64,000 nt of DNA. It comes from Streptomyces sp. SID12488 (GTDB lineage Bacteria > Actinomycetota > Actinomycetes > Streptomycetales > Streptomycetaceae). Shown here in pieces: positions 43,255 through 53,091 of the stretch (positions are counted from its first letter, which is position 1; each line of letters begins with the position of its first letter). The stretch is taken from assembly GCF_010548275.1 (NCBI RefSeq), contig NZ_JAAGLT010000016.1, positions 124,001-188,000 on the forward strand, in the 5' to 3' direction. The position numbers were made by a program, and so were the translations under genes. Below the pieces are notes generated by a model. It searched no databases. It was not told the DNA's origin and was given only the letters and a program-made list of their open reading frames with translations.

Positions 43255-46200
43255 ATGCGTGAGGGGACGGGAAACACCGTGGACGAGCAACCGACCAAGA
43301 GAGCCGGCCACCGGCGGACGAAGCCACTCGTGGCACTCGTCGCCGCGGTCACGGCGACCGCTCTGGGCCTGGCCCTGCTGGAATCCGACTTCGGCTTCGG
43401 CACCCCCGGGTCAGGACCGGAAAAGCCCGCCGCCAAGGTGAGGACGGTGGACGAGGACACCGCGCAGGACAGGGCCCGTGCCACCGGCAAGAAGGCCGAG
43501 GTGACCGCGCTGCGCGACGAGTCGTCCACCACCTACGCCAACCCCGACGGAACCTTCACCCTCACCACCCACGCCCAGCCCATCCGTGCCAGGAACGCCG
43601 ACGGGCAGTGGCAGGACATCGACACCGGCCTGGTCGCCACCGAACAGGGCTGGACAACCACCGCCTCTCCCACCCCGGTCACCTTCTCCCCCGGCGATCC
43701 CGGCGATCCCGGCGACAGCAACGGCGGCAGCGGCGGCGCGGTCAAGTCGGGTCTGCACCAGGCCGGTTACGCCGGTGCACGGCAGGCCGCGTACACCGCC
43801 GACGACGAGACGGGCACCGGGACCACCGAGGAGGACCCCGCAGCCCCCACCATCCCGACCACCTGGTCGGACCTGGTCACCCTCACCACCGGCGGACACA
43901 AACTGACGGTGTCCTGGCCAGGCGCGCTGCCCGAACCGGTCATCACCGACGCCCAGGCCCTCTACCAGGACGTCCTTCCCGACGTGGACCTCCTGCTGAC
44001 CGCCCGTGACACCGGCTTCTCCCACGTACTGATCGTCCACACGCCCGAGGCGGCGTCCGACGAGGCCCTGACCCAGCTCACCTACCGGCTCACCTCCCCC
44101 GACCTCACCTTCCAGATCGACCCGGCCACCGACACCGTGACCGCCCACACCTCCGACGGCACCGAGGTCGCCGTCTCCCCCACCCCTCTGATGTGGGACT
44201 CCGCCGGCACCCCCGACACCACGGTCGGCGACGACCCCGAACCCGAACCCACCGACGAGGAATCCGCCTCTCCCGAGGCCGAACCCAGCACTTCGGCTTC
44301 GGAGGAGACGGACGACGAGGAGACCATCACCGAGGGTGAGAACGACGAGGCCGTCACCCCGGAGGAGCCCACCCCGGACAACGGATCGACGTCCGCCACC
44401 GCCTCCCCCGACACCGGTACGAGCGCCGACACCGGTACGGGCGACGGCACCGAGACCGCCGGAGCCGAGCCCGCGAGCTTCACCCGCGCGGCCCCGGCCG
44501 GCCTGTCCACAGCCGACACCCTGGCCCTGCAGGGGCTGGCCGGTCCCGCCCCCGGCACCCATGCCACCACCGCCCAGGCCCTCCTGACCGACGGTGCCTA
44601 CCTCACCGTCCGGGCGGACACCCGGCTCCTCACCTCGTCCGGCACCACGTACCCGGTCTTCATCGACCCCTCCGTCTCCGGTGTCACCGACGCCTGGACC
44701 ACCGCCTACAAGAGGTACCCCTCCTCCAGCTTCTTCGACGGCGCGAACTACAACACGGGCACCACCGAGGCCCGCGTCGGCTACGAGTCCGACACCTGGG
44801 GCACCGCCCGCTCCTTCTTCAGGCTCAAACTCAGGAAGACGATCAAGGGCGCCACCGTCAGATCCGCCACCGTCAAGGTCCGGGAGACCTATTCCTGGTC
44901 GTGCTCGGCCCGCCAGGTCGAGCTGTGGCACACAGGTGGCATCTCCTCGTCCACCACCTGGAACAACCAGCCCTCGTGGAAGACGCTCATCACCGAGAAG
45001 TCCTTCGCACACGGCTGGAAGTCCAGCAGCTGCCCCGACGCCGACGTCGACTTCAACATCAAGTCCCTCGCCCAGTCCGCCGCCGACGGCGGCTGGACCT
45101 CCTTCACCATCGGGCTGCGCGCCAACTCCGCCTCCGGTTCAGGTGCTGAGACCGACCCCTACACCTGGAAGAAGTTCAGGGCCGAGGGCAACGACGCGCC
45201 CAACCTGTCCATCACCTACCTCCGGGCGCCGAACACCCCCACCAACCTCGACATGACCGCCGGCAGCTGCGACACCTCCAGCAGCCCCTACATCAACATC
45301 GGCAAGCAGACCACCATCACCCTGTCCGCCAAGGCCACCGACCCCGACGGCGACCTCGCCTCCCTCTACTTCGAGTACTGGCGAACCGGTTACGGCACCA
45401 CCACCAAGGTCACCGCCACGAAGACCGCCGCCACCGCCACCGGTGCCGCCTCCTGGGCGATCGCCGGCACCAAGTTCACCAACGGCTACGACTACTCCTG
45501 GCGGGTACGGGCCGAGGACGACGACGGAACCGACTCCGGCTGGGCCCCCACCACCGGCGACGACGTCTGCCGCTTCACCTACAACACCTCCATCCCCACC
45601 ACCCCCAAGGCCGTCTCCACCGTCTTCCCCGAGGACGTCAACCCCGACGGCAGCAGTGCGAACGGCAGCATCTGGTCAACGGTCACCTTCGGCACCTCCG
45701 GCGCCTTCACCTTCTCCACCGTCGACACCGACGTGGTGAAGTACGCGTACTCCTACAACTCCACCAGCTACGCCAACTACGTCTGCGCCTCCACCTCCGG
45801 CACCACCGGTGGCCCCACCGCCTCCTGCTCCACGGTCATCACCTCCAAGACCGTCACCGGCAAGCCCACCCTGGCCGGGCCCAACGTCCTGTACGTCAAG
45901 GCGTACGACGCCGCCGGCAACGCCTCGAACGCCAAGAAGTACGTCTTCTACGTCAAGCCCAAGGCCGTACCGGACGGGGCCGCCGACTACACCGGCGACC
46001 AGATCCCCGACTTCGCCACCATCCGCACCGACGGCCGGCTCAACATCGAGAGCATCACCAACACCGGCACCCACGTCGCCTCCAGCCAAACCACCCACGA
46101 CGAGGGCACCCTCCTCACCGCCTCCACCTCCATCGGCCATTGGTGGAACGGCACCAGCACCTACGCCCTGATCACCCACAACGGCGACTTCGCCCCCGGC

Positions 46201-46842
46201 GACGGCGTCACCGACTTCATCGTCCGCACCCCGGACGGCGGCCTCTACCTCTACCCCGGCGACGGATACGGCGGCACCGACATCTCCCAGCGCCAGGAGA
46301 TCCAGCTCCCCTCGAACGCCCCGGACCCCGCCACGCTCACCGACATCAAGTCGATGGGCGACGCCAACGGCGACGAACAGCCCGAACTCCTCGCCGTCTC
46401 CGGCGACGCCCTGTGGATCTTCAGTGGTTACAGCGGTGGCAGCTTCGCCACCGCCACCCAGCTCTCTGCGAGCAGCTGGTCGGGCCGCGACCTCGTCACC
46501 CTCGCCGACTTCAACTCCGACGACACCATCGACATGCTCTACCGCACCGCCGCAGGCAACCTCTGGCTCCGCCACTCCGCCGCCTCGACGACCGGCACCG
46601 ACTGGACCACCCTGGCCAGCTCCGACGCAAGCCTCGACGGCGACAGCGCCTACGCCACGGGCGGCTTCCTCGCCACCACCTATCCCTACCTCTACGGCAG
46701 TCCCGGCATGACCGGCACCGACCTCCCCGACGTCTGGGCCCTCACCCCGGCCGGTCTCCTCTACCGCCTCGACGGCACCGCCACCGGCATCAGCGCCACC
46801 ACCTACACGGGAAGGACCCTCACCGTCGGAGCCATCGGCTAG
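43255..46842 (+). CDS. Secreted DNRLRE/FG-GAP protein divergent from the RHS toxin
   Basis: About 1,195 residues from ATG 43255; GTG 43279 is an alternative with a GGGGACGGGA site. A signal anchor (PLVALVAAVTATALGLALL) is followed by an N-terminal region that opens TYANPDGTFTLTTHAQPIRA. An acidic Ser/Thr/Glu low-complexity stretch follows (about residues 320-410). A DNRLRE domain comes next (AWTTAYKRYPSSSFFDGANY, ARSFFRLKL, WNNQPSW). Fibronectin-like segments and a C-terminal FG-GAP/VCBS region (DYTGDQIPDFATIRTDGRL, DFNSDDTIDMLYRTAAGNLW) complete it. Such proteins commonly stand next to actinomycete RHS genes and may help surface display or delivery; that role is inferred. Confidence 0.85.
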   Translation: MREGTGNTVDEQPTKRAGHRRTKPLVALVAAVTATALGLALLESDFGFGTPGSGPEKPAAKVRTVDEDTAQDRARATGKKAEVTALRDESSTTYANPDGTFTLTTHAQPIRARNADGQWQDIDTGLVATEQGWTTTASPTPVTFSPGDPGDPGDSNGGSGGAVKSGLHQAGYAGARQAAYTADDETGTGTTEEDPAAPTIPTTWSDLVTLTTGGHKLTVSWPGALPEPVITDAQALYQDVLPDVDLLLTARDTGFSHVLIVHTPEAASDEALTQLTYRLTSPDLTFQIDPATDTVTAHTSDGTEVAVSPTPLMWDSAGTPDTTVGDDPEPEPTDEESASPEAEPSTSASEETDDEETITEGENDEAVTPEEPTPDNGSTSATASPDTGTSADTGTGDGTETAGAEPASFTRAAPAGLSTADTLALQGLAGPAPGTHATTAQALLTDGAYLTVRADTRLLTSSGTTYPVFIDPSVSGVTDAWTTAYKRYPSSSFFDGANYNTGTTEARVGYESDTWGTARSFFRLKLRKTIKGATVRSATVKVRETYSWSCSARQVELWHTGGISSSTTWNNQPSWKTLITEKSFAHGWKSSSCPDADVDFNIKSLAQSAADGGWTSFTIGLRANSASGSGAETDPYTWKKFRAEGNDAPNLSITYLRAPNTPTNLDMTAGSCDTSSSPYINIGKQTTITLSAKATDPDGDLASLYFEYWRTGYGTTTKVTATKTAATATGAASWAIAGTKFTNGYDYSWRVRAEDDDGTDSGWAPTTGDDVCRFTYNTSIPTTPKAVSTVFPEDVNPDGSSANGSIWSTVTFGTSGAFTFSTVDTDVVKYAYSYNSTSYANYVCASTSGTTGGPTASCSTVITSKTVTGKPTLAGPNVLYVKAYDAAGNASNAKKYVFYVKPKAVPDGAADYTGDQIPDFATIRTDGRLNIESITNTGTHVASSQTTHDEGTLLTASTSIGHWWNGTSTYALITHNGDFAPGDGVTDFIVRTPDGGLYLYPGDGYGGTDISQRQEIQLPSNAPDPATLTDIKSMGDANGDEQPELLAVSGDALWIFSGYSGGSFATATQLSASSWSGRDLVTLADFNSDDTIDMLYRTAAGNLWLRHSAASTTGTDWTTLASSDASLDGDSAYATGGFLATTYPYLYGSPGMTGTDLPDVWALTPAGLLYRLDGTATGISATTYTGRTLTVGAIG

Positions 46843-46910
46843 AGGATCACCGGGCCCCCTCCAAGCAGGCGGCGCCGACGACCGCGAGTCGGACGCTCCC
46901 GCGCAACGAC

Positions 46911-46968
46911 GCGGCTCCTGGCGGACATGGGTTCTCAGCCGAGATCACCCGTGTCCGCCAGGAGCCGC
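46911..46968. terminator. Bidirectional terminator before the biosynthetic cluster
   Basis: GCGGCTCCTGGCGGACA (46911-46927) pairs perfectly with TGTCCGCCAGGAGCCGC (46952-46968), and GGGT/ACCC extend the stem. It lies between the convergent DNRLRE and MMPL genes and marks the left edge of the cluster. Confidence 0.85.
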
Positions 46969-47048
46969 ACCTGCTTGTCCGGCCCCACGAGGCGGTCGTC
47001 CGCCCGGTCGGGCGAGACAGCCGAGTCGCGCGGCCCGGCTCCGACGTG

Positions 47049-49247
47049 TCAGCCGACGGGTGCGGAGGGCTGTGCGGAGGTCTTGTCGGGAACCGGCTCG
47101 GGGGCGGAGGAGTGTTCCATCCGGTCGAGGCGGAGGGCGCGGTGCAGGGCGCGCAGAGGGGACGGGGCCCACCAGTTGGCGGCGCCGAGGAGGGCCATGA
47201 GGGACGGGACGAGGAAGACCCGGACCACCGTCGCGTCGATGAGGACGGCGAACGCCGCGCCCAGGCCCAGTTCCTGGATGAACACCAGCCGGGACAGCGC
47301 CAGCGCGCCCACCGGGACGCAGAACAGGATGGCGGCCGAGGTCACGATGCCGCCGGTGCGGGACAGTCCCTGGGCCACCGCCTCCCGGTTGTCCAGGCCC
47401 TGCGAGCGGGCCTCCTTGATGCGGCTCAGCAGGAAGACGTTGTAGTCCGTGGAGAGCCCGAACGCGAGCGCGAAGACCAGTACGGGTGTGGTGGCCTCCA
47501 GCCCGCTCTGCGGGGAGAAGCCGAGGTTGCCGTCCTGGAACACCCACACCAGGAAACCGAACGCGGCACTGGTGGACAGCAGGTTCATCATCAGGGCCTT
47601 CAGCGGCAGCACCACCGAGCCGGAGAAGGCGAAGAGCAGCAGCAGGGTGACCACGACCAGGATGCCGCCGGCCAACGGCAGGCTCTGGGCGATGCTCTGA
47701 CGCTGTGCCAGGAAGTCCGCCGTCGTGCCGGTGTACCGGGCGGAGTACGGGGTCGCCAGGTCCTGGACAGCGGCTACGGCGTCCTTGGCCGCCTCGTCCA
47801 GGGGGTTGTCGGTGAGGACGGCGTCGATCTCCCAGTGCCGGGCGTCGAGTTCGACGGGGGTGCCCACCGACTCGACACCGGGGACGGCGGCGATCCGCTC
47901 CGTGTAGTCGGTGAGACGGGACGGGTCCGGGGTGCCGTCGTTCTCCAGCACGATCTGGAGGGGTGAGGTGGCCCTGGCGTCGTAGTCCTGGTCGAGCACC
48001 GCGGCGACCCTGCCCGCGCTGGTCTCCTCGGGCAGGAGGGTGGGATCGACTCCGGTGAAGCGCACGCCCAGCAGCGGCGAGGCGATCACCAGCAGGACCG
48101 TCGTGGCGAGCAGCGCGAACACCGCGGGGCGGCGCATCACGCTCTGGGCCACGCGGTACCAGCGTCCTTCGGTGGCCCGCGCGGAGCCGGCCGTGCGCTG
48201 CCAGCGGCGCGGGGCGAGGGAGTTGATCCGACGGCCCAGGAGAGCCAGCAGCGGGGGCAGTCCCAGGAGGGCGAACAGCGCCGCCGACAGTACCGTGATG
48301 ACGCCTGCCAGGCCCATGGACCGCAGATAGGGCTGCGGGAACGCGGTCAGCGCGGCGAGTGCCGCGGCCACCGTGAGGGCGCTGAACAGCACGGTGCGGC
48401 CCGCCGTGGTGACGGTCCGCAGCACCGCCTCCGCGCCCGGCCCCCGGTCCGCCAGTTCCTCTCGGTAGCGGGAGACGATCAGCAGTCCGAAGTCGATGGA
48501 CAGGCCGAGGCCCAGGGCGAAGGCGAGGCTCATCGCGCCGGTGGAGACGTTCATGAACTCGGTGGCGACACGCAGGCCCGCCATGGTGAGCAGCAGGGAG
48601 ACGATCCCGCCCAGCAGGGGGATGAGGGCGGCCACCAGTCCGCGGAAGACCAGGAAGAGCACCAGCAGGATCACCGGGGCGGCGAGGAGTTCGGCCTGTG
48701 CCAGGTCGGTGTCCGAGACCTCGGCCACCTGCACATGGCCGGGAGTGGCGCCGCCGAGCCAGGTGCGTCCGCGCAGAGTGGCGTCGCCCTCGATGGCCTT
48801 CTGGAGTTCCTTCTCGGCCTGGATGCTCTCCTGGTCCGTCAGGGACCCCACGGCGCCCACGACCACGGTGCTGCGTCCGTCGTGGGAGATGAGCGCGGCG
48901 CCCTCGGGGGAGGTGTAGTCGATCACCTGCTCGACCTCGGGACGGGACCGCAGGAGCGCCGCCGCGGCGGTGACCGCCTTCGGCGGGGCGGTGGTGGCCG
49001 CGTCGACCGGCTCGTCGGTGCGCACCAGCAGCAGATAGCCCTGCTGGGAGTCGATGCCCGTGGCCCGCTCGATGATCTCGCGGGCCGCGACGTTGCCGCC
49101 GCCGGGATCGTCGTAGTCGGACAGCCCGTTGGAGAGTTTCTCCGACACGGTGCCGCCGTACACGGTGGCCAGGGCGGTGACCAGGAGGCTCAGCAGGAGC
49201 ACGGCGATCCGCCGGCGGTGCAGGGCCGAGCCCAGAGCGGAGAACAT
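47049..49247 (-). CDS. MMPL-family (RND-like) exporter
   Basis: 732 residues from ATG 49247 with GGAAGGA upstream. Two halves, each with a large extracytoplasmic loop and a bundle of helices, about 12 membrane segments in all. The family pattern appears as LSIDFGLLIVSRYREEL in the first half and LSTDYNVFLLSRIKEA in the second. These proton-driven proteins export lipids or natural products, so it probably exports or confers self-resistance to the cluster product. Paired heptamer repeats lie 65-82 bp before its start. Confidence 0.93.
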   Translation of the reverse strand: MFSALGSALHRRRIAVLLLSLLVTALATVYGGTVSEKLSNGLSDYDDPGGGNVAAREIIERATGIDSQQGYLLLVRTDEPVDAATTAPPKAVTAAAALLRSRPEVEQVIDYTSPEGAALISHDGRSTVVVGAVGSLTDQESIQAEKELQKAIEGDATLRGRTWLGGATPGHVQVAEVSDTDLAQAELLAAPVILLVLFLVFRGLVAALIPLLGGIVSLLLTMAGLRVATEFMNVSTGAMSLAFALGLGLSIDFGLLIVSRYREELADRGPGAEAVLRTVTTAGRTVLFSALTVAAALAALTAFPQPYLRSMGLAGVITVLSAALFALLGLPPLLALLGRRINSLAPRRWQRTAGSARATEGRWYRVAQSVMRRPAVFALLATTVLLVIASPLLGVRFTGVDPTLLPEETSAGRVAAVLDQDYDARATSPLQIVLENDGTPDPSRLTDYTERIAAVPGVESVGTPVELDARHWEIDAVLTDNPLDEAAKDAVAAVQDLATPYSARYTGTTADFLAQRQSIAQSLPLAGGILVVVTLLLLFAFSGSVVLPLKALMMNLLSTSAAFGFLVWVFQDGNLGFSPQSGLEATTPVLVFALAFGLSTDYNVFLLSRIKEARSQGLDNREAVAQGLSRTGGIVTSAAILFCVPVGALALSRLVFIQELGLGAAFAVLIDATVVRVFLVPSLMALLGAANWWAPSPLRALHRALRLDRMEHSSAPEPVPDKTSAQPSAPVG

Positions 49248-49311
49248 GGGAGTTTCCTTCCTTCGCGCCCGTGGGGGGTCCGGAACGCGTACGCCAAGCC
49301 TCGGGCAGGGC

Positions 49312-49329
49312 GCTGGAGTCTCGCTGAAG
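49312..49329. promoter_or_regulatory. SARP-type direct repeat, MMPL/SRPBCC divergent region (site 1)
   Basis: GCTGGAG (49312-49318) and GCTGAAG (49323-49329) repeat at exactly 11 bp. The same two heptamers in the same order occur at 53564-53581. Confidence 0.7.
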
Positions 49330-49356
49330 CGTCCGGCAGGGACCCTGCGCGGCGGC

Positions 49357-49374
49357 GCTAAGGTCCCGCTAGAG
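49357..49374. promoter_or_regulatory. SARP-type direct repeat, MMPL/SRPBCC divergent region (site 2)
   Basis: GCTAAGG (49357-49363) and GCTAGAG (49368-49374) repeat at 11 bp, 34 bp (about three turns) beyond site 1. The rest of the gap to 49735 shows no gene. Confidence 0.55.
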
Positions 49375-49735
49375 CCGGGGGCCGGAGGGCTGCGCCGGTC
49401 ACGGTCCGGCCGGTAGCGTCGGCCTCCCGGCGCCGTTCGCGGCTCGCCTCCGACTGCCGGACCACCACCGCCGCCGCCTGTGTGTCTCGCGACGAGAGGA
49501 GCGGGGGTGGGCTCTCTTCTCGACGGCCCGCCGTACGCATCCCGTGCGCGTTCCGTGTCGCCGGGGCTCCCGCGCGACGGAGTGTCCGTCGACCGGAGCC
49601 ACCGGCACCGCCGTCGAACGCTGCGGGCGCACGTCGCCCGACGTGCCCTCGTCCGCCCACCCCGCCCCACATCACCTCGACCCACGTCACCATGGCCCGC
49701 GTCGCCGCGGTCCGGTCCGTCCTGGAAGGAATGTC

Positions 49736-50191
49736 ATGCGCCGAATCTCGTCCGCCGTACACATCCGAGACACCGTCGACCGGGTGTGGGCGGTGCTCAC
49801 CGACTTCGAGCGGTTCCACGAGTGGAACCCCTTCCTCGTCGAGGCCACCGGCGAGGCAGTGCCGGGTGCCCGGCTCACCCTGCGCTTCCGACTGCCCGAC
49901 AGCGGGCGGGAGATGGTGTTCCGGCCGACCGTGCTGGACAGCGAGCCGGGGCGGCTGCTGCGCTGGCGCGGCCGGTTCGGCGTACCCGGCGTCTTCGACG
50001 GAGTGCACAGCTTCGAGCTGACTCCGCTCGACGGCGGCACCCAGGTGGTGCAGACCGAGCGCTTCAGCGGGTTGCTGGTGCCGTTCTCCGGTTCGGTCAT
50101 CACCCCGTCCGAGCAGGGGTTCCAGCACCTCACCGACGCGCTGAAGGCCAGGGTCGAGTCGTCCGGCGTCCCGGCGCGGGACCTGGACTGA
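49736..50191 (+). CDS. SRPBCC family, polyketide cyclase-like
   Basis: 151 residues from ATG 49736, preceded by GGAAGGA. Typical START-fold opening SSAVHIRDTVDRVWAVLTDFERFHEWNPFLVE, then LRWRGRFGVPGVFDGVHSFEL and a C-terminal helix (GFQHLTDALKARVES). It could bind a cluster intermediate or act as a cyclase; no catalytic residue can be assigned. First gene of the plus-strand unit, 108 bp before the monooxygenase. Confidence 0.88.
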   Translation: MRRISSAVHIRDTVDRVWAVLTDFERFHEWNPFLVEATGEAVPGARLTLRFRLPDSGREMVFRPTVLDSEPGRLLRWRGRFGVPGVFDGVHSFELTPLDGGTQVVQTERFSGLLVPFSGSVITPSEQGFQHLTDALKARVESSGVPARDLD

Positions 50192-50228
50192 CACCGGGAG
50201 CCGTCACCCGCCGTCTGCCGGAGAGCTT

Positions 50229-50246
50229 CTGCAAGGGCAGCTTTAG
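50229..50246. promoter_or_regulatory. SARP-type direct repeat before the FAD monooxygenase
   Basis: CTGCAAG (50229-50235) and GCTTTAG (50240-50246) at 11-bp spacing, 54 bp upstream of the monooxygenase start. The second heptamer fits GCTNNAG; the first deviates. Confidence 0.55.
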
Positions 50247-50299
50247 CCCGCGGTCCCACGATCGACCGACCATGACTCCGCTGGAAAGGCAGCAAAACG

Positions 50300-51559
50300 A
50301 TGACAGCAGAGCTGACCGCACAGGTGTGCGTGGTCGGAGGGGGACCCGCAGGGCTCACCCTGGCCGTGGAGCTCGCCAAGCGTTCCGTGTCGGTGGTCGT
50401 TCTGGAGCAGAGCGGACACTTCAACCGGTCCTTCCGCGGCGAGTCGGTGTCCCCGGACTCGGTGTGGCTGCTCGACCGGCTCGGTCTGCTCGACCGGCTC
50501 GACGGAACGTACGAGCAGATGCACCACATGGAGATCATCGACTCCGGCAGCACCGTGCTGAGCGTCGACTTCTCCGACTTCCCCTACCCCCACCCCTACC
50601 CGGTGGAACTGCCGCAGCCGGCTCTGCTGTCCGCCCTGGCCGATGTCGGGCGGGAGCACCAGGGGTTCACGCTGCGTCAGTCCGCGACCGCTGTCGGTCT
50701 GCTCAGGGAGCAGGGCGAGAGCGGCCCGGTGACCGGGGTGCGGGCCCGCACCCCCGACGGCGAACTCGTCGTACGGGCCGCCCTGACGGTGGCGGCCGAC
50801 GGGCGGTTCAGCAAGGTCCGGGAGATGTCCGGGCTGCCGTACGAGAAACAACCGCTGGACCGGGACGTCGTCTGGCTGCGGCTGCCCATCCCCGACGAGT
50901 GGGACAGCAACACGTATCGCATCCGTATCCGGGGCGGTGAACACGGGCTGTTCATCCCCACCCATCCGGACAGTGTCCGGGTGGGTCTCAACATCCCGAA
51001 GGGCGGGCTGAAGGACCTGCGTGCCCAGGGGCTGGGCGCGCTGCACGAGCGGCTGGACCGGCTCGCTCCCGAGCTGTCGGCCACGGTGCGCAAGGAGGTG
51101 CGGTCGTGGTCGGACACCTCGATGCTGGACATCTTCACCACCGTGGTGCCCAGCTGGTCCATGCCCGGTCTGATCCTCATGGGCGATGCCGCGCACACCC
51201 TGACCCCGATCCTCGGTCAGGGCGTCAACCACGCGATCATCGACGCGGTCACCCTGGCACCGCTGGTCGAAGGAGCACTGGCCGAGAACAGCGCCGCCGC
51301 GCTGGCACGGGCCGGTGAGACGTTCCAGCGCTCGCGGGAGGAAGCGGTACGACTCTCCCGTGCCCTCCAGCTCCGCCAGGAGCGGCTCTTCGCCCTCGAC
51401 GGACGCCTGGGCGGCCTGGCCCGCCGGTCCCTCTACCGGGTGGTGGACCGCAACCGGACGCTCCAGCAGAAGGTGCTGGCCAGGGCCTACTTCCAGGTGC
51501 AGGAGCCGGGGCAGACCGTGGCCCGGCGAGTGGTGCGGCAGCCGGTCCCGCGGCCCTGA
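50300..51559 (+). CDS. FAD-dependent monooxygenase (aromatic hydroxylase/geranylgeranyl-reductase-like)
   Basis: 419 residues. The FAD Rossmann site is VCVVGGGPAGLTLAVELA (residues 6-23), the DG motif is TVAADGRFSKV, and the GD motif is LILMGDAAHTLTPILGQGVNHAI. This is the PF01494 group of NAD(P)H-dependent hydroxylases. It probably hydroxylates a cluster intermediate in the cytoplasm, working with the P450. The strong hairpin after it separates it from the convergent P450 gene. AAAGGCAGC lies before the ATG. Confidence 0.92.
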   Translation: MTAELTAQVCVVGGGPAGLTLAVELAKRSVSVVVLEQSGHFNRSFRGESVSPDSVWLLDRLGLLDRLDGTYEQMHHMEIIDSGSTVLSVDFSDFPYPHPYPVELPQPALLSALADVGREHQGFTLRQSATAVGLLREQGESGPVTGVRARTPDGELVVRAALTVAADGRFSKVREMSGLPYEKQPLDRDVVWLRLPIPDEWDSNTYRIRIRGGEHGLFIPTHPDSVRVGLNIPKGGLKDLRAQGLGALHERLDRLAPELSATVRKEVRSWSDTSMLDIFTTVVPSWSMPGLILMGDAAHTLTPILGQGVNHAIIDAVTLAPLVEGALAENSAAALARAGETFQRSREEAVRLSRALQLRQERLFALDGRLGGLARRSLYRVVDRNRTLQQKVLARAYFQVQEPGQTVARRVVRQPVPRP

Positions 51560-51576
51560 GCGGCTGCGGCAGCCGC

Positions 51577-51632
51577 GAGGACAGACCGCTGCCCGGGTCC
51601 CGACAGGGGGACCCGGGCAGCGGTCTGTCCTC
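51577..51632. terminator. Bidirectional terminator between monooxygenase and P450
   Basis: A 25-bp perfect inverted repeat (51577-51601 with 51608-51632), core CCGCTGCCCGGGTCCC, around a 6-nt loop between convergent genes. Confidence 0.9.
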
Positions 51633-51641
51633 CGGCGAAGG

Positions 51642-52904
51642 TCACCAGGTGACGGGCATACGGCTCAGGGCGTGCACCATCATGCCGGTGGTCAGGCTGA
51701 GGTTGTCGACATCGTCGGCGAGGGCCAGCCGGGGGAAGCGGCGGATCAGCGAGGAGATGGCGATCTGCAGCTCCGCGCGGGCGAGCGCGGCGCCCAGGCA
51801 GAAGTGCGCGCCGTGGCCGAGCGCCAGGTGGGCGCCGGCCGAAGGACGCGACGGGTCGAAGGCGCCGGTGTCCTCCCCGAAGCGGTCCGGGTCCTGGTTG
51901 GCCGAGGCGACCGCCGCGATCACACCACTGCCCTTGGGAATGACGGTGCCGGCTATCTCGACGTCCTCCAGGGTGATGCGGAACGGGCCGCCGTCACCGA
52001 TGGGGTTGATCCGCAGCAGCTCCTCCACCACATGGTCGATCGTCTCGGGGCGCTCCCGCAGGGCGGCCAGGTGCTCGGGGTGCCGCAGCAGGGTCAGTAC
52101 GCACTTGCCGATCATGCTGACCGTGGTCTCGTGCCCGGCGACGAGCAGCGTGATGCCCATGGTGATCAGCTCATGCTCGCTCAGCCGGTCGCCGTCCTCG
52201 TCGTGCACGGAGACCAGGGCGCTCATGAGGTCGTCGGCGGGCTCGGCACGCTTGCGCTGGACCAGCTCGGCGAGGTACTGGACCATCGACATCCGCTGCT
52301 CCATCACCTCCTCGGCGGTGTGCGCCGTGAGCGAGACGAACGCGTCGGACCAGCCCCGGAAACGGTCCCGGTCCTCGAAGGGCACCCCGAGCAGTTCGCA
52401 GATGACCATCACCGGCAGCGGGAACGCGAAGACGGGGTTGAGGTCGACCGGCGGGGACAGTTTCTCCATGCTGTCCAGCAGTTCGTCGGTCAGCTGCTGG
52501 ATGCGCGGACGGAGGTTCTGCACCCGGCGCGCGGTGAACTCGCGCGAGACGAGCCTGCGCACCCTGGTGTGCTCGGGCGCGTCCATGGTGAAGAGGCTGC
52601 CCGGCATGGGCGGGGCCGCGGTGAGACGAGGGGCGCCCTCGTCCAGCATCGCCGCCCGGCTGAACCTGGGGTCGGCGAGGACGGTGCGGGTGTCGTCGTA
52701 CCTGCTGACCACATAGCCCTCGTCGCCACTGGGCAGCCGGACTCTGGCGACCGGGCACTTGGCGCGCAGTTCCTCGTAGACGGGGGGCACCTCCACCGCC
52801 GAAGGACGGTGGAAGGGGTACTCGTATTCGGTCCCGGTCCCGGTCCCGCTGCCGGTCCCTGTATCGGTATCGGTCGCGGCGGGGGGCGCTGAGGCGGTGT
52901 CCAT
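51642..52904 (-). CDS. Cytochrome P450
   Basis: 420 residues from ATG 52904 with GGAGG seven bases upstream. The I-helix oxygen motif is LLVAGHETTVSM, the ExxR motif is EELLRI, and the haem-cysteine loop is LGHGAHFCLGAALARAEL; the pattern is CYP105/107-like. Soluble class I enzyme, needing a ferredoxin that is not encoded in the window. The N-terminus carries a Thr/Gly/Asp simple-sequence tail (residues 10-27) from hexanucleotide repeats. It probably oxidises the cluster product late in the pathway. Confidence 0.95.
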   Translation of the reverse strand: MDTASAPPAATDTDTGTGSGTGTGTEYEYPFHRPSAVEVPPVYEELRAKCPVARVRLPSGDEGYVVSRYDDTRTVLADPRFSRAAMLDEGAPRLTAAPPMPGSLFTMDAPEHTRVRRLVSREFTARRVQNLRPRIQQLTDELLDSMEKLSPPVDLNPVFAFPLPVMVICELLGVPFEDRDRFRGWSDAFVSLTAHTAEEVMEQRMSMVQYLAELVQRKRAEPADDLMSALVSVHDEDGDRLSEHELITMGITLLVAGHETTVSMIGKCVLTLLRHPEHLAALRERPETIDHVVEELLRINPIGDGGPFRITLEDVEIAGTVIPKGSGVIAAVASANQDPDRFGEDTGAFDPSRPSAGAHLALGHGAHFCLGAALARAELQIAISSLIRRFPRLALADDVDNLSLTTGMMVHALSRMPVTW

Positions 52905-52950
52905 CGTGTGGCCTCCAGGGCTTCTTCGGTTCGCAGACATGTCGCTTGTC

Positions 52951-52968
52951 GGCCGAGAGTCGCAGGAG
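52951..52968. promoter_or_regulatory. Weak SARP-type direct repeat before the P450
   Basis: GGCCGAG (52951-52957) and GCAGGAG (52962-52968) are 11 bp apart and share only the GAG end with the other sites. Position (47-64 bp before the start) matches the pattern, but the sequence match is poor. Confidence 0.3.
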
Positions 52969-53039
52969 CGCCTTGTGCAGCGATAAAGGCTGTCTGTACC
53001 GACCCGGGCCCCGAGGCCGCGAACGCGCACGCGCACGCG

Positions 53040-53077
53040 ACAGGCCCGCAGCCCCGGGGGTCGGGCTGCGGGCCTGT
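53040..53077 (-). terminator. Terminator after the small membrane protein
   Basis: ACAGGCCCGCAGCCC (53040-53054) and GGGCTGCGGGCCTGT (53063-53077) pair perfectly 15-52 bp past the stop, upstream of the P450 promoter. Confidence 0.85.
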
Positions 53078-53091
53078 CGGGTGCCGCGGGT

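Noticed and set aside
43048..43311. Small minus-strand open frame in the RHS/DNRLRE divergent gap
   Set aside because: No ribosome site or recognisable family, and it overlaps the start of the DNRLRE gene.
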